37,703 nt of DNA from Bacteroidota bacterium (GTDB lineage: Bacteria; Bacteroidota; Bacteroidia; 2-12-FULL-35-15), in contig CANNHN010000005.1 of NCBI GenBank assembly GCA_947504725.1, positions 1 through 37,703 of the forward strand, given 5' to 3'. Shown here in pieces: positions 28,104 through 36,449 of the stretch. The position numbers were made by a program, and so were the translations under genes. The notes under the pieces are model-generated. The model was given only the letters and a program-made list of their open reading frames with translations. It searched no databases and was not told where the DNA came from. Within the stretch, counting starts at the first letter, position 1. Each line of letters opens with the position of its first letter.

Positions 28104-28142
28104 AATTCAAAAGCCTCACAACTATTGTGAGGCTTTTGAATT
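28104..28142. terminator. Bidirectional terminator between convergent genes
   Basis: A stem of about 18 bp pairs 28104-28121 with 28125-28142, with core AAAAGCCTCACAA and TTGTGAGGCTTTT and a loop of 3 nt. A-tracts and T-tracts flank both sides, so it can end transcripts from the T9SS-protein gene and from the converging peptidase gene, whose stop codon it touches. Confidence 0.9.
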
Positions 28143-29185
28143 TACAACGAAGGATATTTTCCCTTCAAATATTCAAAATACTTTTTCAAATCGGAATTGA
28201 ACTTTTCTTTGTACTCTTTTTCGAAAATTTCGTATTGAGAGTCATAGCGTTCAAAGGCCATAAAAAATGCATTGCCTTCGAAAAAAGCCTGTTGTGTGTA
28301 TTTGAAATAATTCTTCTTTTTATGTAATGGAAGTTTGTTTACTCCTAGTACAATTTCCATAATAAGTTTATCTTTTTTTTGTTTTTTGATAAGATGTCCT
28401 TGTTTTCCCGACATCGTTTTGTAAAGACTATCCAGTCTTTCCTTGTTTTGTAAAATGTAGGTAGTAAATGTTTTTTGATCGGTTTTGTCTTGTTCATAGT
28501 CGATGTATTCTTTCGACTCTTTTCCAAAACGTTGTATTAAAAAAAGCTCAGCCCCTTTATCGCCAATAAAATTAGCGAGGTTTTCATTGAAGTTTACATC
28601 GTTTTTTACAAATAAAGTCCCGTGCGTTAATTCATGGATGATTAAATTTGACAAACTTCCTTCATCTTGTTTCAGCATGTTTGAAAGAATAGGATCCTTG
28701 AACCAACCCAATGTGGACCAACCAGATGGACTGTACACATCCACATCGTACCCTCGCATTTTCAACTTTAGAATTTCTTTTTGTGCTTCCTTTTTATCAA
28801 AAAAACCTTTGTAAGGAACGGTTCCTAAAAATGGGAAAGTCCATTCTTTGGGAGTGAAACTATAAGGTTCGCAAGCGGAAACATTTAAAAGTAATGATTG
28901 GCCATGTTGGTCGTAAACGGAAGTGTAATTTTTACTTTCATTCATACCTAATTCATCAACAGTAAACTTTCGCATCTCAATAATGAGTCGGAGTTTCGGT
29001 TTGAGAGAATCAGGGAAACTTCCATCGTTTAACACTTCCTCCACAGGCTTAGCTCCCATAACCAATTCTAGCTGCCCTTTTCCCTGCTGGAGTCCATAAA
29101 TAGCCACTTTGTACTCTACCATCAGAAAGATGAAGAATGCAAGAAGAAAAAACTGAAAGAAGAGCTTCAGAAGGCTTTTAAGCAT
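28142..29185 (-). CDS. Membrane-anchored zinc peptidase, PF10023-like predicted aminopeptidase
   Basis: The 347-residue protein starts with one hydrophobic helix (about residues 5-23), so it is anchored in the inner membrane facing the periplasm. The zinc motif HELTH is at H184-H188, and NENLANFIGDKGA (about 200-212) supplies the likely third ligand E201. The sequence YSPSGWSTLGWFKDPIL before it is typical of the predicted-aminopeptidase family PF10023 (COG4324). The substrate is unknown. It converges on the T9SS-protein gene and shares its terminator. Confidence 0.85.
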   Translation of the reverse strand: MLKSLLKLFFQFFLLAFFIFLMVEYKVAIYGLQQGKGQLELVMGAKPVEEVLNDGSFPDSLKPKLRLIIEMRKFTVDELGMNESKNYTSVYDQHGQSLLLNVSACEPYSFTPKEWTFPFLGTVPYKGFFDKKEAQKEILKLKMRGYDVDVYSPSGWSTLGWFKDPILSNMLKQDEGSLSNLIIHELTHGTLFVKNDVNFNENLANFIGDKGAELFLIQRFGKESKEYIDYEQDKTDQKTFTTYILQNKERLDSLYKTMSGKQGHLIKKQKKDKLIMEIVLGVNKLPLHKKKNYFKYTQQAFFEGNAFFMAFERYDSQYEIFEKEYKEKFNSDLKKYFEYLKGKYPSL

Positions 29186-29231
29186 GGTGTAAAGGTATTG
29201 ATAATTGGTGAAAGATATTGCTTACTGAGGA

Positions 29232-29348
29232 CGTCATTGCGAGTCTTGTCCCGCCCCGAATACGTAGGGCGGGACAGGGTGTGGCAATCTCATCCACGAT
29301 GGACTGACAGTGTTAGTGTGAGATTGCTTCGCTCTGCTAGCAATGACG
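29232..29348 (+). repeat. Palindromic repeat, copy A (117 bp)
   Basis: Ends are CGTCATTGCGAG and AGCAATGACG. After the left end comes a hairpin (TGTCCCGCCC and GGGCGGGACA around a 10-nt loop), then the shared core GTGGCAATCTCATCCACGAT and TGAGATTGCTTC. Copies B and C have the same ends and core but a different inner hairpin. It lies in the divergent spacer between the PF10023-like and DUF218 genes. Confidence 0.9.
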
Positions 29349-29414
29349 GTTTAAAGGAGCATCGTTCTCTTGCAACTGTCATAAATGGTGGAGAAAACTG
29401 CTTTTCGGAGCCGT

Positions 29415-29435
29415 CCCCTCTCCTTTGGAGAGGGG
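29415..29435. repeat. Short palindrome CCCCTCTCC-TTT-GGAGAGGGG
   Basis: A perfect 9-bp stem with a 3-nt loop. It is followed by TTAGG and, 11 bp further, by a T-run. It resembles small G-rich palindromes scattered in Bacteroidota spacers, and may also hinder transcription towards the DUF218 gene from upstream. Confidence 0.6.
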
Positions 29436-29454
29436 TTAGGTCATCATTTTTTTT

Positions 29455-29462
29455 TATATTTG
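29455..29462 (+). promoter_or_regulatory. Candidate DUF218 gene promoter, -7 element (TATATTTG)
   Basis: TATATTTG matches TAnnTTTG exactly. It ends 19 bp before the GTG start codon at 29482, placing the transcript start near 29469. This supports GTG 29482 as the true start, because an earlier one would precede the mRNA. Confidence 0.55.
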
Positions 29463-29481
29463 CCTCCTAATTTTTAAAAAA

Positions 29482-30243
29482 GTGTTTTTTCTACTTTCAA
29501 AATTACTTTCTTTTATAATCAGTCCAATTGTTTGGATCATTAGTTTGCTTTTCGTTTTCGTATATTCTAAAAATGAAAAACGAAGAAAAAAAGCTTTCTA
29601 CTGGGCATTTGGTTTCATCTTATTTTTCTCTAATAGTTTTGTTTTCGATGAATTTGCAAGAGCATGGGAAGTTCCTGCTACACAATACGAAGATTTGGAA
29701 ATGTATGACGTTGCAATTGTTCTTGGTGGAATGAGTGTGTATGACGAAGAATATGAGCGCCCACAGTTTTACAGAGGCGTGGATCGTTTGTTACAAACAG
29801 TTGAGTTATATAAGTTGGGGATGATTAAAAAAATAGTTTTCACAGGTGGCTCGGGAAGAGTTCTTCATCCCGAAATGAGAGAGGGTGAGTATATTAAACG
29901 ATATTTAATATTGATGGGCGTTCCCGAGAAAGATTTTATTATTGAATCGAAATCGCAGAATACCAGAGAGAATGCGTTGTTTACAAAAAATCTGATTGAT
30001 GAGAAAAAATTAAAAGGACGATTTTTATTAATTACTTCAGCCTTTCATATGCGTAGAAGTTTAAACTGTTTTGAAACAGTTGGAATGGAAGTGACGCCAT
30101 ACAGCACCGATAGATATGCTGGTCCACGCAAATTTGAATTTGATCATTTGTTTATTCCAAATAGTTCAGCCTTGAACGATTGGACTACCCTTATCCATGA
30201 GGTAGTTGGTTACATCACATACAAAGTTATTGGCTACGGTTAA
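29482..30243 (+). CDS. DUF218 / YdcF-ElyC family membrane protein
   Basis: The 253-residue protein begins at GTG. Two membrane helices (about residues 5-27 and 38-54) precede a periplasmic DUF218 domain. That domain shows VAIVLGGMSVYDEEYERP (about 77-94), IVFTGGSGRV, SQNTRENALFT and LLITSAFHMRRS, all standard for the SanA/YdcF/ElyC group. ElyC-type members affect peptidoglycan or lipid-carrier metabolism, while others have no known substrate. Its 3' end overlaps that of the converging M1 peptidase gene by 17 bp. Confidence 0.88.
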   Translation: MFFLLSKLLSFIISPIVWIISLLFVFVYSKNEKRRKKAFYWAFGFILFFSNSFVFDEFARAWEVPATQYEDLEMYDVAIVLGGMSVYDEEYERPQFYRGVDRLLQTVELYKLGMIKKIVFTGGSGRVLHPEMREGEYIKRYLILMGVPEKDFIIESKSQNTRENALFTKNLIDEKKLKGRFLLITSAFHMRRSLNCFETVGMEVTPYSTDRYAGPRKFEFDHLFIPNSSALNDWTTLIHEVVGYITYKVIGYG

Positions 30244-31921
30244 ATTCGGCTGGTAACTTCTTATTCTTTTCTGTTCCAAAATACAATTCATCCGAGTTAT
30301 CATAAAAATTTGAATAGGTATTGCTCAAATCAATTGTTTGAAGTTTAGTAGTAGGGTAAAGTGTGATTGTTTTATCACTCACTTTTATTTTAATAGGAAG
30401 TACAAAATCATCACTGGTGTTCTTCCATCGATAATACAATTTATCATTCGTCCAGCAGAATTCTAAAAACGGAGCTTCACGCTTATACAAGTATTGCTTA
30501 AAAAACCAAGAGTAATCTTTTCCTGTTTTTTTGTTTACTAAATCGGTAAATGTTTCTGAATAGATTTCTTTCTGAACATTTTCCATATAAAATGTTTTGA
30601 GGATATCAAAAAACAAAGAATCGTTACTTAGCGTTGTACGCAGTGAATGCAATACCCAAGACCCCTTTCCATAAATATCTCCATCGTGATAATCGAAATA
30701 ACGAATTTCTTTTTGTCTTACAACCGGTCGTTTATTTAAAATTCCAATTCGTTGCCAATACATATAATCCAAATATCCCTTGTATCCCGAAATGCTTTCT
30801 ACAAAAAGGGCTTCACAATAACTGGCAAATCCTTCATGAATCCAAGCGTCAGATAAATCAGCAGCAGTAACGCTATTTCCCCACCATTCGTGAGCCGTTT
30901 CGTGTAGGATTATGTAATCAAATAAATTTTGATAATCGTTTTTATAACCATTTCCATAAGCAATTGCAGATTGATGTTCCATTCCTGCATAAGGAGATTC
31001 TACCAATTTAAAACCATCGCGTTGCCACGGATATGGACCAAATGTTTTTTCGTAAAAGGCTATGTGCTTTTTCACTTGCTGAAAATGTAGTTTAGCTTTT
31101 TCATAATTATAGGACAAAACATAATGGTTGAGCTGGGTTGTTTTCGAAGTGATATCACTTATGTACGATTCGTTTAGCGATTTTAAATTTCCAATATATA
31201 AAGTAACGTTGTAGTTGTTGATTGGATAAGAAATATGCCAATGAAATGTTTTTTTATCAGCAGTGCTATTTGTGTCTTTCAAAACACCATTGCTCACAGC
31301 GACTAAATTTTTCGGAACCGTGATAGTCATGTCTGTGCTGTCTGCTTCATCACTCATGATGTCTTTACTAGGCCACCACATGCTGGAACCTTCACTCTCA
31401 CAAGCTACACCAATCCATGGATTCCCATCTTTGTCTTTTTTCCAAACAAAACCTCCATCCCAAGGTGGACGCTTTGCTGAAATTGGAATGCCTTCATAGG
31501 CGATTATTAAGTTAAAGATTTCTTCTTTTTTTATTTGTCGAGGCATTTTTACAAACACAGCACCTTCTTCTCTTTTAAAAGTAATTGCTTGGTTTTCGAA
31601 CGTTACACTTTTTAAAAGCATGTTTTTGTAAAGATCGATTTGAAGTGTATCGAAATTATTTAGCGCCTTTGCAGTAATTTTTACTTTTCCAGAAATGAAT
31701 TTTTTTGCGGGAACAACTTCAATGTTGATGTCGTTATGCAAAACATCAAAACACGTTCTGTATTTAGTCGTTTCCGCCAATAACTTATTTTGTTTTGTTT
31801 CTTTGGGATATTTTCCTGCTTTTTTTGGATTGTGAACATTGAAATGGATTCCCAACATTCCGCAGGAGGAGAGGAAGAATGGGAGAAGGAGAATAAGGAA
31901 TGTTTTGTTAAAAAATTTCAT
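30227..31921 (-). CDS. M1 family metallopeptidase lipoprotein
   Basis: This 564-residue zinc aminopeptidase has a lipoprotein signal (LSSC, lipid-modified C20). An N-terminal beta domain is followed by the catalytic domain. The substrate-binding variant of GAMEN reads AGMEH (E315). The zinc motif HETAH is at 340-344 with the third ligand E363 in IHEGFAS. It is therefore a surface or periplasmic exopeptidase that probably trims peptides. It ends within the 3' end of the DUF218 gene (17-bp overlap). Copy B of the palindromic repeat lies 26 bp upstream. Confidence 0.95.
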   Translation of the reverse strand: MKFFNKTFLILLLPFFLSSCGMLGIHFNVHNPKKAGKYPKETKQNKLLAETTKYRTCFDVLHNDINIEVVPAKKFISGKVKITAKALNNFDTLQIDLYKNMLLKSVTFENQAITFKREEGAVFVKMPRQIKKEEIFNLIIAYEGIPISAKRPPWDGGFVWKKDKDGNPWIGVACESEGSSMWWPSKDIMSDEADSTDMTITVPKNLVAVSNGVLKDTNSTADKKTFHWHISYPINNYNVTLYIGNLKSLNESYISDITSKTTQLNHYVLSYNYEKAKLHFQQVKKHIAFYEKTFGPYPWQRDGFKLVESPYAGMEHQSAIAYGNGYKNDYQNLFDYIILHETAHEWWGNSVTAADLSDAWIHEGFASYCEALFVESISGYKGYLDYMYWQRIGILNKRPVVRQKEIRYFDYHDGDIYGKGSWVLHSLRTTLSNDSLFFDILKTFYMENVQKEIYSETFTDLVNKKTGKDYSWFFKQYLYKREAPFLEFCWTNDKLYYRWKNTSDDFVLPIKIKVSDKTITLYPTTKLQTIDLSNTYSNFYDNSDELYFGTEKNKKLPAEFNRSQ

Positions 31922-31947
31922 AGTGTAATTTACAATTTTTTTTAGAA

Positions 31948-32046
31948 CGTCATTGCGAGTCGCGCATTTTCGCGCGATGTGGCAATCTCATCCACGATGG
32001 GCTGAAGATGCTGATGTGAGATTGCTTCTCTTCGTTCGCAATGACG
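31948..32046 (+). repeat. Palindromic repeat, copy B (99 bp)
   Basis: It starts CGTCATTGCGAGTCGCGC and ends CGTTCGCAATGACG. The inner hairpin is TCGCGC/GCGCGA with an ATTTTC loop. The core GTGGCAATCTCATCCACGAT is identical to copy A. It has the same orientation as copy A and lies between the M1 peptidase start and the L,D-transpeptidase stop. Confidence 0.9.
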
Positions 32047-32066
32047 CTCCGATTTAAACATTAATG

Positions 32067-32660
32067 TCAATTAAACATCCACAACAAAACAGGTTTTTCA
32101 GATGCTTTTAATTTAGGATCAACAATTCTCATAAAACTATTTGATACAGCCGGACAACCCCAACCTTCGGGTGTGCCATTTGGATAAACTTCATATTCCG
32201 TTACATCGTCCCACGAATGTAAAACGATTTGTCGTTTTAAAGCATTGCTATTGGTGCTTTCTAATCCATGCATTAAATAATTCACATTTATTCCCCAATT
32301 GCTATAACCTCGTTTTCCAATTTTAAATTTTCCAATAGCGGTGCAATGACTATCAGGAGTATTACTAAATTTTGGTTTTTCTTTGGTATACGTTTCTCCC
32401 CAAGGGTTTGAACCACAACCATGCGCACACATTCCTTCCGCAAGAATACTGTCTTTCTTTATATCGTATAAAAATGCGCGTTTTTTTCCAGAGTGAATGG
32501 TCATGTCAATTAAAATACAGAAGTTGGTATTATAACCATTGGCTTTGCAGAAAGTTACAGCATCTTTCGATTTTAGTTTTAAACGCTCAATTGTTTTTGT
32601 ATCCGTTTTGAACGAGAAGAGTGAGATGCAGAAGAGTAGGAGAAGGGAGTTCTTATACAT
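32067..32660 (-). CDS. L,D-transpeptidase catalytic-domain protein (YkuD_2-like)
   Basis: The 197-residue protein has an N-terminal hydrophobic export signal (about residues 5-17). The catalytic pattern of murein L,D-transpeptidases is visible as H131 in YLMHGLE, H148 in IVLHSW and the nucleophile C169 in EGWGCPAVSN. This arrangement fits the YkuD_2 group common in Bacteroidota, which may cross-link or modify peptidoglycan or anchor proteins. The gene is bracketed by inverted copies B and C of the palindromic repeat. Confidence 0.88.
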   Translation of the reverse strand: MYKNSLLLLFCISLFSFKTDTKTIERLKLKSKDAVTFCKANGYNTNFCILIDMTIHSGKKRAFLYDIKKDSILAEGMCAHGCGSNPWGETYTKEKPKFSNTPDSHCTAIGKFKIGKRGYSNWGINVNYLMHGLESTNSNALKRQIVLHSWDDVTEYEVYPNGTPEGWGCPAVSNSFMRIVDPKLKASEKPVLLWMFN

Positions 32661-32733
32661 GTGTATTTTATGCAGGAACGTATATGGTAAAAGAAATATT
32701 GTTACGGAGCAGTAGGTGTAGTCTAATTTAGAA

Positions 32734-32840
32734 CGTCATTGCGAACGAAGAGAAGCAATCTCACGCCAGCATTTTCGGCCCATGATGGAGGAGATTGCCA
32801 CATCCCGTCCCAAGGCCTTGGGACGGGACTCGCAATGACG
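32734..32840 (-). repeat. Palindromic repeat, copy C (107 bp, inverted)
   Basis: Read on the minus strand it has the layout of copies A and B, with CGTCATTGCGAG at the left and TTCTCTTCGTTCGCAATGACG-type sequence at the right, the latter identical to copy B over its last 20 bases. Its inner hairpin is a perfect 26-nt palindrome with half-site TCCCGTCCCAAGG. It is opposite in orientation to copy B. Confidence 0.9.
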
Positions 32841-32853
32841 GTCATTAGATTGC

Positions 32854-33135
32854 TTAGATTTCTTTCGACTTAGCAAGGAACTTAATCACATCTTCACCCA
32901 ATTTTTCTTTGATTTGAGAAAAGTGCTTTTTTACTTCTGCTCTTGTTTTTAATTTTTTTGTGCTGTTCACTTTCGCGATTAATTCATCTGCTAGGTCTAC
33001 ACAGTCGTCCACAAGTTTTTCAATTTGAGCTTCCGTTGCCTTGGAATCTCCATTTAACAATGCTGAATAATATTCTTCAATTACATCTCCTATTATGTGG
33101 TTGATGTCTCTTTTAAGGTCTCTGCGATTTGCCAT
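32854..33135 (-). CDS. Small helical protein encoded after valS
   Basis: I do not recognise a named family. The 93-residue protein is all-helical by appearance, charged, with no signal or membrane segment: RRDLKRDINHIIGDVIEEYY (4-23), a central KATEAQIEKLVDDCVDLADELI and a Lys-rich C-terminus. It starts 16 bp after the valS stop codon and so is probably cotranscribed with it. It may be a conserved Bacteroidota protein of unknown function. Confidence 0.75.
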   Translation of the reverse strand: MANRRDLKRDINHIIGDVIEEYYSALLNGDSKATEAQIEKLVDDCVDLADELIAKVNSTKKLKTRAEVKKHFSQIKEKLGEDVIKFLAKSKEI

Positions 33136-33151
33136 TTGTTTTGTTTTAGTG

Positions 33152-35785
33152 TTAGTTTAATCCAGCCAATTGTTCTTCAATCGCTTTTATTTTTGATTCG
33201 GCATCAGCCATTTTCTTCTTTTCATTTTCAACCATTTCTGGTTTAGCATTGGCAACAAATTTTTCGTTCGCTAACTTTGTTTGAACCGACTTTAAGAATC
33301 CTTTATTGTAATCCAAGTCTTTTGCCAAACGTTCTTTCTCTGCTGCTACATCAATGTTTTGTGATAACGGAACATAGTACTCAGCATGTTTTAATACAAA
33401 TGAAAATGCTCCATCCACTTTCGCGGTAACATATTCGAAGCTACTTAAATTACAAAGTTTGATAATTAATGAATCGTAGGTTTTAATCACCTCTCCTTGA
33501 TTTACTTTTTCAAATACTTGCAGCTTCTCTTTCGGAGAAATATTTTTTTGCTTGCGGATGTTGCGTATGTTGGTAATCACTTCCATTACCACATCAAAAT
33601 GTTTGATGATGTCGGCCGTTTCGTTTTTTGTCTTTGGCCATTCGGCAACAATGATGCAATCCTTTTCCGAACGATCAGCAATCAAATGCCAGATTTCCTC
33701 AGTGATAAATGGCATAAATGGATGCAATACTTTTAATACTTTTTCCAAGAAAACAAGAGTGGCATCATACGTTGCTTTATCAATCGGTAAAGATTTGCCA
33801 TCTACAAATTCAGGTTTGATCATCTCTAAATACCATGCACAGAAATCATCCCAAACCAATTTATAAGTGGTCATTAAAGCTTCACTCATTCGATATTTCG
33901 AATACAAATCGTTGATGATTTCTACCTGTTCATTGAATTTTGCGTCAAACCATTCGATTGCAATTTTATTTGCATCGTTCTGTTTAATATCGCTACTTAC
34001 TTCAAATCCATTAATCAATCGGAATGCATTCCAAACTTTATTTGAAAAATTTCTTCCTTGTTCACACATGCTATCATCAAACGGTAAATCGTTTCCAGCA
34101 GGAGAACACAATAACATTCCAACACGTACTCCATCCGCTCCGTATTTTTCAATCAGCTCAATTGGATCAGGAGAGTTACCAAGCGACTTACTCATTTTAC
34201 GTCCTTGCTTATCACGAACAATTCCCGTTAAATAAACATTGGTGAAAGGTTTTTTACCTTGGTATTCGTATCCAGCAATAATCATACGCGCTACCCAGAA
34301 AAATAAAATTTCGGGAGCTGTTACTAAATCATTTGTCGGATAATAATATTTAATGTCTTTTCCATCTGGATTTTTAAATCCATCAAAAACACTTATCGGC
34401 CAAAGCCAAGATGAGAACCATGTATCCAAAACATCTTCGTCTTGTTTAATGTCTTCTTTTTTGACTTCTAATTTTTGACTTTTGAATTTCTCAATTGCTT
34501 CGTCAATTGTTTTTGCTACAACTGTATTCCCTTTTGAATCATACCATGCTGGAATTTGTTGTCCCCACCATAACTGACGAGAGATACACCAATCGTGTAC
34601 ATTTTCCATCCAATGTTTGTATGTGTTTACAAACTTTTCTGGAATCAATTTTATTTCTCCGTTCAGCACATTGTCTAACGCAGGTTTCGAAATTTGATCC
34701 ATTTTCAAAAACCATTGCATCGATAATTTAGGTTCAATAACAGCATTGGTTCGTTCGCTATAACCTACTTTGTTTTTGATGTCTTCGATTTTTACAATCT
34801 GTCCCATCTCTTCTAAATCCTTCGCAATTTTTTTACGAACAGCAAAGCGGTCTTCACCAATATAAAATTGAGCAGCAGCGCTCATTTTCCCATCTGCAGC
34901 GATGGTGTCAATCACTTCTAGTTTGTGTTTAACTCCTAAGTTGTAATCGTTAATGTCGTGTGCAGGCGTAACTTTAAGCGCCCCGGTTCCAAATTCTAAA
35001 TCTATGTAGGTATCAAAAATAATCGGTACCGAACGGTTTACCATTGGAATGATAACTCGTTTTCCATTTAAGTGTTTATAGCGTTCGTCATCGGGATGCA
35101 CACATACAGCAGTATCACCTAAAATTGTTTCTGGTCGAGTAGTAGCAATCGTAATCCATTCATCACTCCCTTCAATTTTATATTTTACATAATATAATTT
35201 TGAGTTTACTTCTTTGTGAATTACTTCTTCGTCAGAAACGGCCGTTAATCCTTGCGGATCCCAGTTCACCATTCTAACGCCTCTATAAATATGTCCTTTA
35301 TTATATAGGTCGATAAAAACATCAATAACAGCTTCACTCAAATCATTTTCCATCGTAAAACGGGTACGATCCCAATCACAGGAAGCACCAAGTTTTTCCA
35401 ATTGTTTTAGAATAATACCACCGTATTTTTCTTTCCATTCCCAAGCATGTTTCAGAAAATCTTCACGAGACAAATCCGTTTTTTTAATTCCTTTTTCTGC
35501 AAGTAAAGCAACCACTTTTGCTTCTGTTGCAATTGAGGCATGGTCAGTTCCTGGAACCCAACAAGCATTCTTACCTTGCATACGAGCTCTTCTAATCAAT
35601 ACATCTTGAATGGTATTGTTTAGCATATGTCCCATGTGGAGAACACCTGTAACATTCGGTGGCGGTATAACTATTGTATATGGTTCACGCTCATCTGGTG
35701 TTGATTTAAAGAATTTATGCTTTAACCAATGGGCGTACCACTTGTCTTCGGTAATTTTTGGGTCGTATGTTTTAGGAATTTCCAT
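33152..35785 (-). CDS. valS: Valyl-tRNA synthetase
   Basis: This class I synthetase charges tRNA-Val and edits misactivated threonine. The 877 residues contain the HIGH motif as HMGH (50-53) in PPPNVTGVLHMGHML, the CP1 editing domain with TTRPETILGDTAV, the KMSKS motif at 530-534, the anticodon-binding helical domain and the C-terminal coiled-coil arm (about 815-877) that contacts tRNA. A matching -7 element lies 36 bp upstream. The small helical gene follows immediately, and the DUF1573 array diverges from it. Confidence 0.98.
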   Translation of the reverse strand: MEIPKTYDPKITEDKWYAHWLKHKFFKSTPDEREPYTIVIPPPNVTGVLHMGHMLNNTIQDVLIRRARMQGKNACWVPGTDHASIATEAKVVALLAEKGIKKTDLSREDFLKHAWEWKEKYGGIILKQLEKLGASCDWDRTRFTMENDLSEAVIDVFIDLYNKGHIYRGVRMVNWDPQGLTAVSDEEVIHKEVNSKLYYVKYKIEGSDEWITIATTRPETILGDTAVCVHPDDERYKHLNGKRVIIPMVNRSVPIIFDTYIDLEFGTGALKVTPAHDINDYNLGVKHKLEVIDTIAADGKMSAAAQFYIGEDRFAVRKKIAKDLEEMGQIVKIEDIKNKVGYSERTNAVIEPKLSMQWFLKMDQISKPALDNVLNGEIKLIPEKFVNTYKHWMENVHDWCISRQLWWGQQIPAWYDSKGNTVVAKTIDEAIEKFKSQKLEVKKEDIKQDEDVLDTWFSSWLWPISVFDGFKNPDGKDIKYYYPTNDLVTAPEILFFWVARMIIAGYEYQGKKPFTNVYLTGIVRDKQGRKMSKSLGNSPDPIELIEKYGADGVRVGMLLCSPAGNDLPFDDSMCEQGRNFSNKVWNAFRLINGFEVSSDIKQNDANKIAIEWFDAKFNEQVEIINDLYSKYRMSEALMTTYKLVWDDFCAWYLEMIKPEFVDGKSLPIDKATYDATLVFLEKVLKVLHPFMPFITEEIWHLIADRSEKDCIIVAEWPKTKNETADIIKHFDVVMEVITNIRNIRKQKNISPKEKLQVFEKVNQGEVIKTYDSLIIKLCNLSSFEYVTAKVDGAFSFVLKHAEYYVPLSQNIDVAAEKERLAKDLDYNKGFLKSVQTKLANEKFVANAKPEMVENEKKKMADAESKIKAIEEQLAGLN

Positions 35786-35821
35786 ATTTATTTACTTACT
35801 TCGTTCTTCTAAAAAAGTAGG

Positions 35822-35829
35822 CAAATCTA
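35822..35829 (-). promoter_or_regulatory. Candidate valS -7 promoter element (TAGATTTG)
   Basis: Read on the minus strand it is TAGATTTG, an exact match to TAnnTTTG, ending 36 bp before the valS start codon and leaving a leader of roughly 30 nt. Confidence 0.5.
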
Positions 35830-35862
35830 CTAAAAATTAATTTTCCTTTCTTTTTTTGATTG

Positions 35863-35878
35863 TGGCATGGTTTTGGCA
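35863..35878 (+). promoter_or_regulatory. Candidate sigma-54 (-24/-12) promoter
   Basis: TGGCATGGTTTTGGCA matches the sigma-54 consensus TGGCACGrnnnTTGCw, keeping the invariant GG and GC with the correct 12-bp register. It differs only at C6 and T13. It points towards the first DUF1573 gene, whose start codon is 52 bp downstream. A sigma-54 activator site was not identified. Confidence 0.45.
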
Positions 35879-35929
35879 GTTAATCAAGTAAGAAATTTGA
35901 CCCTAAAAACGATTAAATTTTAAATTAAG

Positions 35930-36406
35930 ATGAAAAAATTAGCATTTACATTCGGAACAGTATTGTTGACAGCATTTGTTGCTGTAGCACAGGAAAAAGT
36001 AGCAGCTCCACCAGCGCCTTCAAGTAACGCAGAAATCACGTTTGACAAGGAAACCCATGATTTTGGTAACCTGGAATATGCAGGAAACGGAACGTATGAG
36101 TTTAAATTCAAAAACACTGGAAAAGAGCCATTAATCATTTCAGATGCAAAAGGTTCTTGTGGTTGTACTGTACCTACATATCCTAAAAACGTACCTATTA
36201 AACCAGGTGAGACTCAGGTAATTAAGGTGACATACGATACAAAACGTGCAGGTAACTTTAATAAAACAGTAACTGTGACTTCAAATGCTAAAACACCTTC
36301 TAAGCTTTTGACTATTAAGGGCAAAGTTGACGCAGCTCCAGTTGAAGAGACATTTCCATCAAACGGAAAAAAAGATGATGGCGCAACTCCATTAGAAAAA
36401 CACTAA
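35930..36406 (+). CDS. DUF1573 protein, array member 1
   Basis: The 158-residue protein has a signal peptide (about residues 1-21), an acidic/Pro-rich spacer and a DUF1573 immunoglobulin-like domain. Recognisable pieces are THDFGNLEYAGNGTYEFKFKN, GKEPLIISDAKGSCGCTVP (cysteines at 77 and 79) and the closing TVTSNAKTPSKLLTIKG. It is exported. The role of DUF1573 is not known; the paired CxC is invariant in many members. It is 43 bp before the second copy with no terminator between, so the two are likely cotranscribed from the sigma-54-like site. Confidence 0.9.
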   Translation: MKKLAFTFGTVLLTAFVAVAQEKVAAPPAPSSNAEITFDKETHDFGNLEYAGNGTYEFKFKNTGKEPLIISDAKGSCGCTVPTYPKNVPIKPGETQVIKVTYDTKRAGNFNKTVTVTSNAKTPSKLLTIKGKVDAAPVEETFPSNGKKDDGATPLEKH

Positions 36407-36449
36407 AAACAATTAAACTAAATAATAAAATCTCAAAAACACACACACA

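Noticed and set aside
29198-29470. Open frame of 90 codons through palindromic repeat copy A
   Set aside because: It is made almost entirely of repeat sequence and its frame has no protein-like features.
29232-32840. Insertion sequence around the repeat copies
   Set aside because: No transposase gene or clear target-site duplication is present in the window.
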